The notes under the pieces were generated by a model. It made no database searches and was not told where the DNA came from. It saw only the letters and a program-made list of their open reading frames with translations. Position numbers and translations under genes: made by a program. Below are positions 26,901-36,507 of a stretch of DNA of 64,000 bases, piece after piece. The stretch is taken from NCBI RefSeq assembly GCF_022458985.1, contig NC_061771.1:33856117-33920116 (forward strand). Direction: 5' to 3'. This DNA comes from Mugil cephalus. Taxonomy: Eukaryota > Chordata > Actinopteri > Mugiliformes > Mugilidae. The number at the start of each line of letters is the position of its first letter. The first letter of the stretch is position 1.

Positions 26901-28775
26901 TCTCTCCTCCTGCTAGCTCTCTCCTCTGGCTAGCTGTCTCCTCCTGCTAGCTCTCTCCTCCTGCTAGCTCTCTCCTCCTGCTAGCTCCCTCCTCCTGCTA
27001 GTTCTCTCCTCCTGCTAGCTCTCTCCTCCTGCTAGCTCTCTCCTCCTGCTAGCTCTCTCCTCTGGCTAGCTCTCTCCTCCTGCTAGCTCTCTCCTCCTGC
27101 TAGCTCTCTCCTCTGGCTAGCTCTCTCCTCCTGCTAGCTCTCTCCTCTTGCTAACTCTCTCCTCCTGCTAGCTCTCTGCTCTGGCTAGCTCTCTCCTCCT
27201 GCTAGCTCTCTCCTCTGGCTAGATCTCTCCTCCTGCTAGCTCTCTCCTCCTGCTAGCTCTCTCCTCTGGCTAACTCTCTCCTCCTGCTAGCTCTCTCCTC
27301 CTGCTAGCTCTCTCCTCTGGCTAACTCTCTCCTCCTGCTAGCTCTCTGCTCTGGCTAGCTCTCTGCTCTGGCTAGCTCTCTCCTCCTGCTAGCTCTCTCC
27401 TCTTGCTAGCTCTCTCCTCCTGCTAGCTCTCTCCTCCGGCTAGCTGTCTCCTCCTGCTAGCTCTCTCCTCCTGCTAGCTCCCTCCTCCTGCTAGTTCTCT
27501 CCTCCTGCTAGCTCTCTGCTCCTGCTAGCTCTCTCCTCTTGCTAGCTCTCTCCTCCTGCTAGCTCTCTCCTCTGGCTAGCTGTCTCCTCCTGCTAGCTCC
27601 CTCCTCCTGCTAGTTCTCTCCTCCTGCTAGCTCTCTGCTCTGGCTAGCTCTCTCCTCCTGCTAGCTCTCTCCTCTGGCTAGCTCTCTCCTCCTGCTAGCT
27701 CTCTCCTCCTGCTAGCTCTCTCCTCTGGCTAGCTCTCTCCTCCTGCTAGCTCTCTCCTCTGGCTAACTCTCTCCTCCTGCTAGCTCTCTGCTCTGGCTAG
27801 CTCTCTCCTCCTGCTAGCTCTCTCCTCTGGCTAGCTCTCTCCTCCTGCTAGCTCTCTCCTCCTGCTAGCTCTCTCCTCTGGCTAACTCTCTCCTCTGGCT
27901 AACTCTCTCCTCCTGCTAGCTCTCTCCTCCTGCTAGCTTTCTCCTCTGGCTAACTCTCTCCTCCTGCTAGCTCTCTCCTCCTGCTAGCTCTCTCCTCTGG
28001 CTAGCTCTCTCCTCCTGCTAGCTCTCTCCTCCTGCTAGCTCTCTCCTCTGGCTAGCTCTCTCCTCCTGCTAGCTCTCTCCTCTGGCTAACTCTCTCCTCC
28101 TGCTAGCTCTCTGCTCTGGCTAGCTCTCTCCTCCTGCTAGCTCTCTCCTCTGGCTAGCTCTCTCCTCCTGCTAGCTCTCTCCTCCTGCTAGCTCTCTCCT
28201 CTGGCTAACTCTCTCCTCCTGCTAGCTCTCTCCTCCTGCTAGCTCTCTCCTCTGGCTAACTCTCTCCTCTGGCTAACTCTCTCCTCCTGCTAGCTCTCTC
28301 CTCCTGCTAGCTCTCTCCTCTGGCTAGCTCTCTCCTCTGGCTAGCTCTCTGCTCTGGCTAGCTCTCTCCTCCTGCTAGCTCTCTCCTCTGGCTAGCTCTC
28401 TGCTCTGGCTAGCTCTCTCCTCCTGCTAGCTCTCTCCTCTGGCTAGCTCCCTCCTCTGGCTAGCTCTCGCCTCTTGCTAGCGTTTTCCTCCGTGAACCAA
28501 ACATGACGACAACATTCAGGAAAAAACCTCAGTTATTTAGAACCAGTCTAGTTTTACTTGGTGTAGAGACACTAGTTAAAACCTGATCTATAGGCTGAAG
28601 TTTAGAAACAGACTCAGAGAGAAGTGTCTTGATGCTACGTCGTCTCAAACTGGTCCAGTGATTAAAACGTGAAGATGTGGACCTTGGATGACGTTCCTTG
28701 TCTTTGTCTTCCAGGTTGTCCACCAGCATCTATCAGCTCCATCATTTCCGCCAGCTGTTGAAGGACAACAGGTAA
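12145..28775 (+). CDS. ero1b: ERO1-like protein beta, ER thiol oxidase (16 coding exons)
   Basis: Flavoprotein oxidase of the ER lumen. It reoxidises protein disulfide isomerase and passes electrons to oxygen, making peroxide. Exons: 12145-12207, 13857-13976, 15926-16009, 16160-16201, 18251-18333, 19073-19146, 19239-19359, 20102-20148, 20285-20296, 20386-20412, 21666-21758, 23152-23398, 24273-24342, 24430-24516, 24704-24837, 28715-28775. The total is 1365 bases, 454 residues, near the family's usual 460-470. Exon 1 is a signal peptide ([16 protein letters not shown]). [10 protein letters not shown] and CHVEPC carry the regulatory and shuttle cysteines, and CVGCSKC carries the FAD-proximal CXXC active site. 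ERO1B rather than ERO1A is shown by [15 protein letters not shown] and KVAPYFER. The donor of exon 1 (GAG|GTCTGT) is weak. A distal first exon at 10755 is an alternative. Exon 9 is only 12 bases. Convergent with gpr137b, as in human. Confidence 0.95.
14307..15037. repeat. 12-bp minisatellite in ero1b intron 2
   Basis: About 60 copies of the 12-base unit GTCGCTCTGTTT and close variants (GTTGCTCTGTTT, GTCGCTCTGATT). Because 12 is divisible by 3, open frames up to 286 codons run through it on both strands; none is a gene. Confidence 0.97.
15181..15795 (-). mobile_element. Tc1-like transposon remnant in ero1b intron 2
   Basis: Minus-strand frames still show Tc1-transposase wording: [13 protein letters not shown], then [17 protein letters not shown], matching the DNDPKHTS and SQSPDLNPIEMLWHDL blocks. 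Stops and shifts break the frame, so it is dead. A second copy is in intron 12 at about 23670-24225. Confidence 0.7.
16613..16757. repeat. 51-bp tandem repeat, three copies, in ero1b intron 4
   Basis: Three nearly identical copies of a unit starting TCTCAGTCCTGGTC and ending TTAATGGTTTAAAG. The last copy is cut short after TTAATGG. Confidence 0.9.
17133..17930. repeat. Long ATT-type microsatellite in ero1b intron 4
   Basis: About 0.8 kb of TTA/ATT trinucleotides with interspersed ATC, ACC and ATG variants. Poly-isoleucine frames on both strands are artefacts. Some larger blocks recur inside it (for example TCACGATTATTATTATGATT at 17154 and 17653), suggesting higher-order duplication. Confidence 0.95.
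18045..18140 (+). repeat. Fragment of a dispersed fish repeat
   Basis: Wording GGAGGTTCTGGGTTC then CATGTTCTCCCTGTGTCTGCCTGGGTTCTCC. The same family is found inverted at about 38095-38290, and its downstream part is at about 46925-47095. An unrelated short repeat related to 10070-10165 lies at about 18710-18760. Confidence 0.6.
21746..22436 (+). repeat. Tandem array that copies the ero1b exon 11 / intron 11 junction
   Basis: The last 13 bases of exon 11 (TACCTGCTGGACG) with the donor GTACGACTC, and about 45 following intron bases, are repeated about 11 more times. Units are about 52, 59 or 66 bases long, differing by 7-base steps (CACTTAA/CATTTAA). Each unit therefore carries a copy of the splice donor, and most copies are identical in the donor region. 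Copies at 22048 and 22107 carry single changes. Reading past the true donor meets a stop after GTTLLT. Confidence 0.9.
23670..24225 (-). mobile_element. Tc1-like transposon remnant in ero1b intron 12
   Basis: Second copy of the element at 15181-15795, same orientation. The two share long stretches almost unchanged, for example TCTGATCATTTGGAGGAGTT. Minus-strand frames show [13 protein letters not shown] and [13 protein letters not shown], and further upstream MKHGG and NVLWTDETR-like wording. The frame is broken. Confidence 0.7.
24838..26261. other. Start of the last ero1b intron
   Basis: AT-rich intron with no coding signal. At about 25845-25960 it carries wording typical of the tail of a fish retroposon in reverse orientation (CAATCAAACTTTATTTATAG). 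A (GAA)n run is at about 25378-25398. Confidence 0.5.
26262..28482. repeat. 2.2-kb minisatellite of about 17-bp units in the last ero1b intron
   Basis: About 130 copies of CTAGCTCTCTCCTCCTG with variants at a few positions (TTG, CTGG, GCTCTGG, CTAAC, CTAGTT). Variants are arranged in recurring runs, so longer blocks were also duplicated. The pyrimidine-rich top strand resembles a polypyrimidine tract. The true acceptor of exon 16 lies 230 bases downstream at 28714. Confidence 0.97.
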
Positions 28776-28797
28776 CGAGAGCTGATGCTACACTTGG

Positions 28798-28811
28798 CCA
28801 GTAGGTGGCGC
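28798..28811 (+). promoter_or_regulatory. CTCF-like core motif just past the ero1b stop codon
   Basis: CCAGTAGGTGGCGC fits every position of the core consensus CCASYAGRKGGCRS. It begins 23 bases after the stop. An opposite-facing match is at 34456-34469. Motif matches alone do not prove binding. Confidence 0.35.
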
Positions 28812-29469
28812 CAGCCCACAGAAAACTGCAACAGCCTAATTCCCACCCAGATAACAGGGAGGGGGGGCTTTTCTTTTCCGTGGACATTGGGATCAACAGA
28901 ACCTAACACCCCCCCCCCCCCTCCTGATTCCATATTGTTTCTCCTCCCCCGTCTATAAATTCCTCCTCCTCCTCATGGTGGAACGTGAATTCTTCTGCCT
29001 TCTCCTCTCACAGTTTCCTCCCTCATGTTTTCTTTAAATATTTGTGATAAATGCGTAGACAGGCAACAAGGACGTGATGGACAGAGCGAAGACGAGGTGG
29101 ACGTGAGGCTGGTGGAAGTTCCTTCTTACAGACCTCGTCCTCGTCTCAACATCACAACCTTTTTGATTTTGCACTTTTTATGCGTCACATTTAAAAACCT
29201 TTGTGGCTCTTCTCTAAGGATCTTGAAAGACTTTGTCCCGAGGAAGGACTCGGTATGGACGGACCTCATTTTTGTCCAGATATAGGACGCGGCTGCCTCT
29301 TTAGTTTTTTTTTTTTTTTTCCGCTCTGCTGTTGTTTTAAAGCAGGTTTCTTGTTTTTTGTCTGAGGGTTTGGACCAATCTGCTCACGTTTCCCACCTCA
29401 GGCTAATTTATGTCGAGCCACCAGAAGAAGGTTGTGTATGTTTGTGTGTGTGCAGGTGAATGAGGTTAG

Positions 29470-29815
29470 ACATACGTTCTGCAGCTAGCAGCAGCTAGCA
29501 GCACCTAGCAGTCTGTGGCTAACAGCAGCTAGCAGTCTGCAGCTAGCAGCAGCTAGCAGTCTGCAGCTAACAGCAGCTAGCAGTCTGCAGCTAGCAGCAG
29601 CTAGCAGTCTGCAGCTAACAGCACCTAGCAGCCTGCAGCTAGCAGCAGCTAGCAGTCTTTAGCCAGCCGCCTGCAGCTAACAGCAGCTAGCAGCCTGCAG
29701 CTAACAGCACCTAGCAGTCTGCAGCTAGCAGCAGCTAGCAGTCTTTAGCCAGCCGCCTGCAGCTAACAGCAGCTAGCAGCAGCTAGCAGTCTTTAGCCAG
29801 CCGCCTGCAGCTAGT
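29470..29815. repeat. CTAGCAG-type tandem array
   Basis: Irregular array built from CAGCTAGCAG and TCTGCAGCTAACAG phrases. A later subset adds TCTTTAGCCAGCCGCCTG three times. It shares the CTAGC core with the 17-bp array at 26262-28482 but is a different unit. Confidence 0.9.
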
Positions 29816-31639
29816 GGACGTAACCTGCAGACTTCTGTTTGTGTGTTTTTCCCTCTCTGCTTCTTTAAAGTACCGTTTCGGGCCGATAAACGGTGAAACG
29901 AGGCAGAGCTGCTTCTTTTAGATCTGGTCACATGTGGTCGATGCGTTGACTTCACAGACTGTAGAATAACTACTGACCGCAGATTCATTTCCATCCTGTC
30001 CTGTTTTAGAAGGACGGAGCCTTTAGAAGTAGTTTTCCAGTTTCCTAATATAAAGCGTCATATTACTCCCATGTCTGTTACGTGCTAACAGGATATAGAT
30101 CTATAAATATCCTCTTTGATGCAGCTGCAGTTTTTCCTTAATGTCACAGCTCTTGAAAACCACTGCAGGTTCATGTTTCTTCAAAACGAAGAAATCAAAT
30201 GAAGCTAAAAGTTGAACTTGAAATGTCCTCGTTTGTGTCTGTTTTTAATATTTAACTGTTCAGTTGCTCTTTAAACGAATCCTCACAGAAGATAGATCCC
30301 TAAAAACCATCGTATGTCCTCTTCCACATGTCCACCGCTCAGTTTATCCTGAGACTGAACCTCCCATCGTCCTTCAGGATCCAATTTGACTCATCTCTAA
30401 TGTTTCTAAACCACATCGTTTGGTATAAATGTCAACCTCTGCCTAATGGAAACTGAAATTAGTTGAGGCTTTAAAAATACTCAGACAGGTGGAGGAGGAC
30501 ATGTCTTTAAAATGAAGAGGAAGCTTTGTCTCCTGGACACAAACATCATGTTCGTCATTGATTCTGAGCCACAGAGCAGCAAATAATATGCGATAGACAA
30601 ACTGGGATTAAAACCACACAACTACACAACTACACCAGGATTTGACTTCACTCTGAATCCACTGGGAACAAGGACCCGTATTCCTAAAGATGATGCTCCT
30701 ATTCCATCGAGTAGATGGAGGTAAAAGATGAAAGGTTCCTAAAGAATGTGCTGAGAGCAGGGAGGAGAACTTTAAGAGGCGTAGAGAGGAGAACATGGTG
30801 GAAAGAAGAGGCAGGAGAGATGTTCTCCAAACACTGAATGACTGGATGGAGCAGGAACCCTTTCGGTCTCAGTAGGAGCTGCACCAGATGACTCTTTAGG
30901 AACATGGGTCCTGGTCTGAAGCTGCAAGAAATAAACAATAGCTATATATAACGTGACCTTCTTTAAATATACAGACGGTTACTAACCATAAACTCAATAG
31001 CAGTAGCAGAGTTACTGTTTTCTCTAGTCAGTGTTGTGGAGTTTGTAAAATCGCTGCCTACTTTGTTTTTATTATTATTATTATTTTTTGCTTTAGCCGC
31101 GTTGTCTTAAAGTTCCTCAGACGGGACGGTTGCTGGACTCTCTGGAGCTGATTTAATCTGAGATGGAGGTTTATTTATTTAAAGCCCGACACACGGTGGA
31201 CACAGATTTAACACATTCAGTTAATACGAAGCCTTACCTGTTAAATACCTGTTAAATGTTCACCTCTGAGATCTGTTCACGGACTAGATTTAAATCTCAC
31301 TTCCTTGCTCCTGCTTTATTTTATTTTTATATATTAAAAAAAAAAAAAAAAAAGTGAATGTAAGTATTTTGAAGAAGACAGTTTAAAAAAATTTGAATAC
31401 AAGCATTTCTGTTATGATCACAAAATAACAACATGACACAAGCAAAAAACACAGATTAGTGTTTAAACCATGGACCATAGACTCACCCATAGACCGTATA
31501 TAAATATGGACTAAACACGTCTCCTCCATAGACTGTATATAAATATGGACTAAACACGTCTCTACATAGACCGTATATAAATATGGACTAGAACCTGAAT
31601 AGTTTTGAGGACGAGTGGACCAAAGATTATTACATTGCC

Positions 31640-31835
31640 TTCATTTCATTTTAAGTTTTATATTTTTGTTGTGAGGAAACTCCCTGTCAGAGTTTTTCCT
31701 GCCACCGTCGCCCTCAGGCTGCTCCAGAGGTTTCAGGCTGGTTTTTGTGAAGCGGTTTGAGACAATTTGTGTTGTTATTGGCGCTATATAAATAAAACTG
31801 AATTGAATTGAATTGAATTGAATTGAATTGAATCG
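31640..31835 (+). mobile_element. 3' tail of a fish non-LTR retroposon
   Basis: Wording TTTTGTGAAGCGGTTTGAGA followed by TTGGCGCTATATAAATAAAA and a run of GAATT repeats. This is the usual 3' end of a widespread teleost LINE family, here without coding sequence. Confidence 0.65.
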
Positions 31836-34455
31836 AATCGACGCTCTAACACAAAATCGTCGCTTTAGTCGCTCCAGGTCCATATTTGACCAAAGTCCAA
31901 AACCTCTTTAATTGAATCTGATCATGGACCTTTTCTCTCAACTGTTCAAGTAAAATATATGATTAATTAATAAATACATAAAGATAAACTGCTGAGAGTG
32001 ACATATTAAAAAAAAGCTTTTTTTTAATACCACCATGTTTTTTATTCATTTAATTTTTCAAATATAAAAAAGCAAATTGAACATGAACAGGGAAGTGCTA
32101 TTTTTATTTAATTATACTTAATGTTACTTTTATTTTGATCTTATTTTATCTTTCTTTTTACTTGTGGCTTTTCTTTTATGTGCAAATATATATATAAAAA
32201 CAGGGAAGAAATTACAAAACACACCAAATTAATTTCGTATTATATCGTCTAGTTCATGTTTCCTGTTCCCCGTTTAAAGCCTAATTTCTTTCAAATCTGG
32301 TTTGGAAAAATTTAATAAATTCAACAAATGTAAATTCCAGCGAGGGAAACTACCCCACCTTTAAGAATAAATGATTATGTGAAGAGTTAAAGGTTTCAAG
32401 GAACAACCATGAATTCATTTGTTGTTACTTTTTGTTTCATGTCCGTGTCTCCGTACACGACTGTTGAAGCGAAATCCAGACTCTCTCCTGTTTCTTTGTG
32501 TGAGATGTGTCCAGACGGTCGATTCCTCCTGTTCCTTTAGCCTCAAACTAAACTGACCAAGTTTGAAAAGAAAACCGAAATAAAAATGAATGGAACCTGC
32601 TTCAGACCTGTTTAGTTTGTTAAATCCACCAGAGGTTGAAGGTTGTTTTTGTCTCTTTGTTGCAGCTGCACCGTGTTCTTGTTCATTATATTTATTTGAA
32701 AAGCTGAATAAAAATATCTGGAAATCACAAAAGAAAAACTTCCAGTCCTTTTGTCATTTTATTCTTTTTTTTATTCTTTTCATTATTTGAGTCACAAACA
32801 CAAATAAGCTCAACAATAAACTCCATGAGTCACAATAGAAAAACCAGCTTCTATTAGAAATATAGAGCGATGATGTTTCTCCTCCACCGGACCTGGACTG
32901 AAGAAATGTTTCACTCTGAGTCATTTACTTGTGATGTTCTGATGGGAAATAAACTCTGTAACAATTCAGTTTTAATTCCTAAATAATAAATGCATCGTGT
33001 AATGTAAGATGAAACAGAACGTGATGAGAGGTCAGATATTTACAGGAAACTCATTCTTCTTGTTCTATTAATGGAGCTCACGTCTTCACGGGATTTTTCA
33101 TCTCACACGGCCGATGGATATAAATGAAAAACAAAAATGATTAATTAAAACTCTATAAGCAGTGAGACATGTTTTAGGGTTAAGTCCTTATTATTTATTC
33201 ATTCATTCATCTCTGAAAGTGCTGGTCTCACCTTCAGAAGAATATAAATCACTAGAATAACAATCATTTTGTTTTATTTTCATTTGATCGGACAAAAGTG
33301 ACTTTTAGTGAATGTTTGATTAAACTTCTTCACTTAGTTTGAAGGCAGCCGATTGTAGAAGGCAATAAAATTAGTGAACTTGATAATAAAAATTGCTCCC
33401 CTTTAAATATTATTCTGTCTCCACCTTCTGAAGATGGGGAGTGGTGCTTTTATTACTTTTAGGTTTATTTTTGGTTTTGTTGAATAAAACTGACCTTTTA
33501 GTATGAAGTAGAATTTTAGTTTGAATTAATTTTTCTGCGTAACATTAAACACAGAAACAGAACCCAGACAGATACTGGTCTAGACTTAATGGACTACATG
33601 GGCCTGTGTCAGGACCCACAGATCTCTAAAGATGAATATCTGAATCTGAATATTCTGACAACAGTATTTTATTTCTCATCGTTTCCTAAACCTAAACCAG
33701 CATCAACTAATCAGGTCATGTTGTTCACAGAGAACAAGCTGGAACAGGAGTAGCTGGACTTTGTGGAGACTCTTGAAGACGTTTCAGTTCTGAAGGACCA
33801 GTGGAGAGTCTAGTGAAGAGTCTAGTGAAGAGTCAGGTTTCATCTGATCCACTGATGTTAAATAATATAGAACCATAAAACCTGTTGTTGTGGTCAGAAA
33901 ATGTCCAGGGAGCAACTGGTTGTGTTCATATTTAAACGTTCTGCACTGACTCTGGTCTAAACTGTTCTTGACCTTCTTGACCTTAGGAACATGTACATTT
34001 GTTCCTGGTTCTTGCCACATTCAGGACTGAGGTGTTAGGAGTTTTATTTTGAGTTTTCATTTGTAGAAAGGACTCGGTCTATGTGTTTAGTTTTACTCAT
34101 TTCTTTGGTTTATTCAGAAGCCTTCATCCAGCCTTCTGTTAACTTTTAGTCAATAAACTTTAACAAAAATCCGATTTAATCTGGTTTAATGTTGCTTCTC
34201 TCACCCACTGAGCCGGGTCCTAACATTAACGTCCCTGAGGACAAAGACAACTGGACAAAACATTCTCTTTGCTTCAGTGTGTCTCAGGGTTTGTCTTCAT
34301 CCATGTTAGTCTTAATAAAAAGAGATTGATCTTGTTCTCACTTTAGTCTGAAGCTTCTGGACATCGATGGATCATTCGAGTGCCTTTGGTGAATGAAAAC
34401 AGGAAGATGAATATCTAATTGTTAACAGACTCTAATGTTTAGTGTCTGAAGGACA

Positions 34456-34469
34456 GCGCCCCCTGGTGG
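34456..34469 (-). promoter_or_regulatory. CTCF-like core motif, minus orientation
   Basis: On the minus strand CCACCAGGGGGCGC fits the full core consensus. It faces the plus-strand match at 28798-28811. This phrase also occurs inside common fish repeats, so it may be repeat-borne. Confidence 0.3.
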
Positions 34470-34602
34470 TCCTGTTCAAAGTCCAACTCTGAACCGAAGA
34501 AGATACTCAATGAACAACTCTTCAAGTCCAGTTGACCATGTTTATACTTCAAACCAGTGAACAGTGGAAAACTGGCACAGGTTTAAGTTCCAGCCTAATT
34601 GG

Positions 34603-34842
34603 ATGTACACCGATCAGCCATAACATTATAACCCCTGACAGAGTGAAGTCAATCACATTAAAAATATCTGCTGGCTGTTCAGTGTTCTGATGGGAAACTT
34701 CTGGACCTAGTTTCATTGGTGTGGATGTTACTTAGACATGTAGCCCCCACCTAGACCACACCAGACCCCCACCCCATAGCACAAGGGAGACCTATGCAAT
34801 ATTAGGAAGGTGGTCATAATGTTGTGGCTGTTCGGTGTAAGT
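34603..34842. mobile_element. Small non-autonomous DNA transposon (terminal inverted repeats)
   Basis: Begins TACACCGATCAGCCATAACA and ends with the imperfect reverse complement, TGTTGTGGCTGTTCGGTGTA, a span of about 235 bases. There is no coding sequence. Relatives of the inner sequence occur at about 39955-40125. Confidence 0.65.
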
Positions 34843-36122
34843 GCTGCCATCTACAGTAAAATAAAATAACTCAGGTGACTCTTTGAAACATAACTTATCA
34901 TCATCATAGTCCATAAAATAACATTTCATCAATATGCAGACGACACCAACATTTACGTCGCTCAGTCACACATTGACCCACGGATTCTAAAATAAATGAA
35001 ATAAATTCTCCAGGTGAACATGGATTGTCAATAAAATTGTTGATAAAATTGTCTGGAAGTTGTTAAAAAATCTTGGTGTAAGTTTGGAGACGCACTCATT
35101 TCATTCTGCACAACAAGAGTCTGAGGGACTCATGCTTTGATTTCCATGAACCACTCTCTTCATCTTTTGTAGTTTTAGATTTTGTTGTTATTCTCTTTCT
35201 GAACAAGTTGATTAAAGGAAAGAAGTGTTTCAGATTTGATCACGTGACTGATCCTCTGTGAAAACTCCTCAATAAAGACGATAAAGAAGCATTCATGCCA
35301 ACATTGTCCGTGTAGTTCTAGTGTGGGACTGACGTCCTCTGGAGCCGGTTCCTCCACAATAATGACTGATGTGAATGCAACGTTCTTTAAACTGAATTAC
35401 ATTAGTTTGAACTGAGGTGAATTTGAGTGGTAATAACTTGGGCAAACCTTTCTCTTCCCATCGATGAACTTTGTAACCACTTGTACAAATTTAATCTAAT
35501 CAAAACTAGACGCCCATAAAAAAATGGCCAAAATACATTAAATTCTTCTGTACAAGAATATTTACAGGCAGCATTCGTCTGTTCTTCCTCGTCCTGACCA
35601 GCACGCAGTCTGTTTAGCTCCTATATTTACAGGTGTCACTATCTCAGAAACATTCCTCATGTTTTCTCAGGACAGTTATGCAACTTTAAGATGAAACCAT
35701 GAGTCAGCTGATCTCTGAATCCAGTGGAGTTTGAATGAATTAAACTTGTTCGTGTCACTTTGACTAAATGGAATAATTACGACTGAAACTAATATTAAAA
35801 AAAAGACTAAAATGTGATGAACCTCCTGAGACCCTGTGTCCTCATATGGGGACATTAACATTCTTATTTGACCTGTTGTCCTCATAACTAATTGACAAGG
35901 ACTCGTTTGAGGACGTTAGGATTTCATTGTTTGCAGTTCTGCCTTTGCACAACAATGTTACTGGTATTAAAATGAACAGTTTTATATTTGGAGACATTTA
36001 AAATGCATAGCAAACAAAAGCTCAGGTCTCAGGAAGCTAAGGCTAATTAGCATTTTCACCTGAAGATTAAGACTAAAACACTGCTGTAAAGTTCTGAGAG
36101 TTGTCTATTTTTGGTTCTTTTA

Positions 36123-36128
36123 TTTATT
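36123..36128 (-). terminator. Likely polyadenylation signal of gpr137b
   Basis: AATAAA on the minus strand about 180 bases past the gpr137b stop codon. Other AATAAA hexamers exist in this AT-rich DNA, so the assignment is tentative. Confidence 0.4.
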
Positions 36129-36309
36129 TTGTTCTTAAGCCCTGGCTGTAATTAGAATGAATGGAGAATCCAGAGGCGGCTACAACCACGTCTGTTTAGG
36201 AACGTTTTTTTATCTGCTCATAGTTTAACTCTTTGTCGGGGACAAACACGAACACAAGGACAGATCGGTGTCGGGGTGCAGAGTGAAGCTGTACAGAGTT
36301 ACAGGTGCA

Positions 36310-36474
36310 TCATGGGTAAGGGTGGAGCTCCCCGGTGGTGGTGGTGGTGGTGGGGGTGGTGAGACACTGCTCATCGGTCTTGGTGTGAACCGTGAAGCTG
36401 CTGTGACGACTCCCCCAGTCGTAGCAGTCGGAAGAAAGACTGAAAAGGAAAAAAGAAAAACTTAAGATTGATTA

Positions 36475-36507
<33 letters not shown>

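Larger units (their letters stand above)
28812..36122. other. Intergenic region between the convergent ero1b and gpr137b genes
   Basis: No recognisable gene. It holds a C-run (28908-28922), a tandem array at 29470-29815, a retroposon tail at 31640-31835, a DNA-transposon remnant at 34603-34842, and short repeated phrases at 31490-31590 (GACTGTATATAAATATGGAC three times). The short frames between 29025 and 35885 lack any family signature. Confidence 0.55.

Noticed and set aside
26262-28482. Regular array suggesting a CRISPR
   Set aside because: Units are contiguous 17-mers without unique spacers, in a vertebrate intron; this is a minisatellite.
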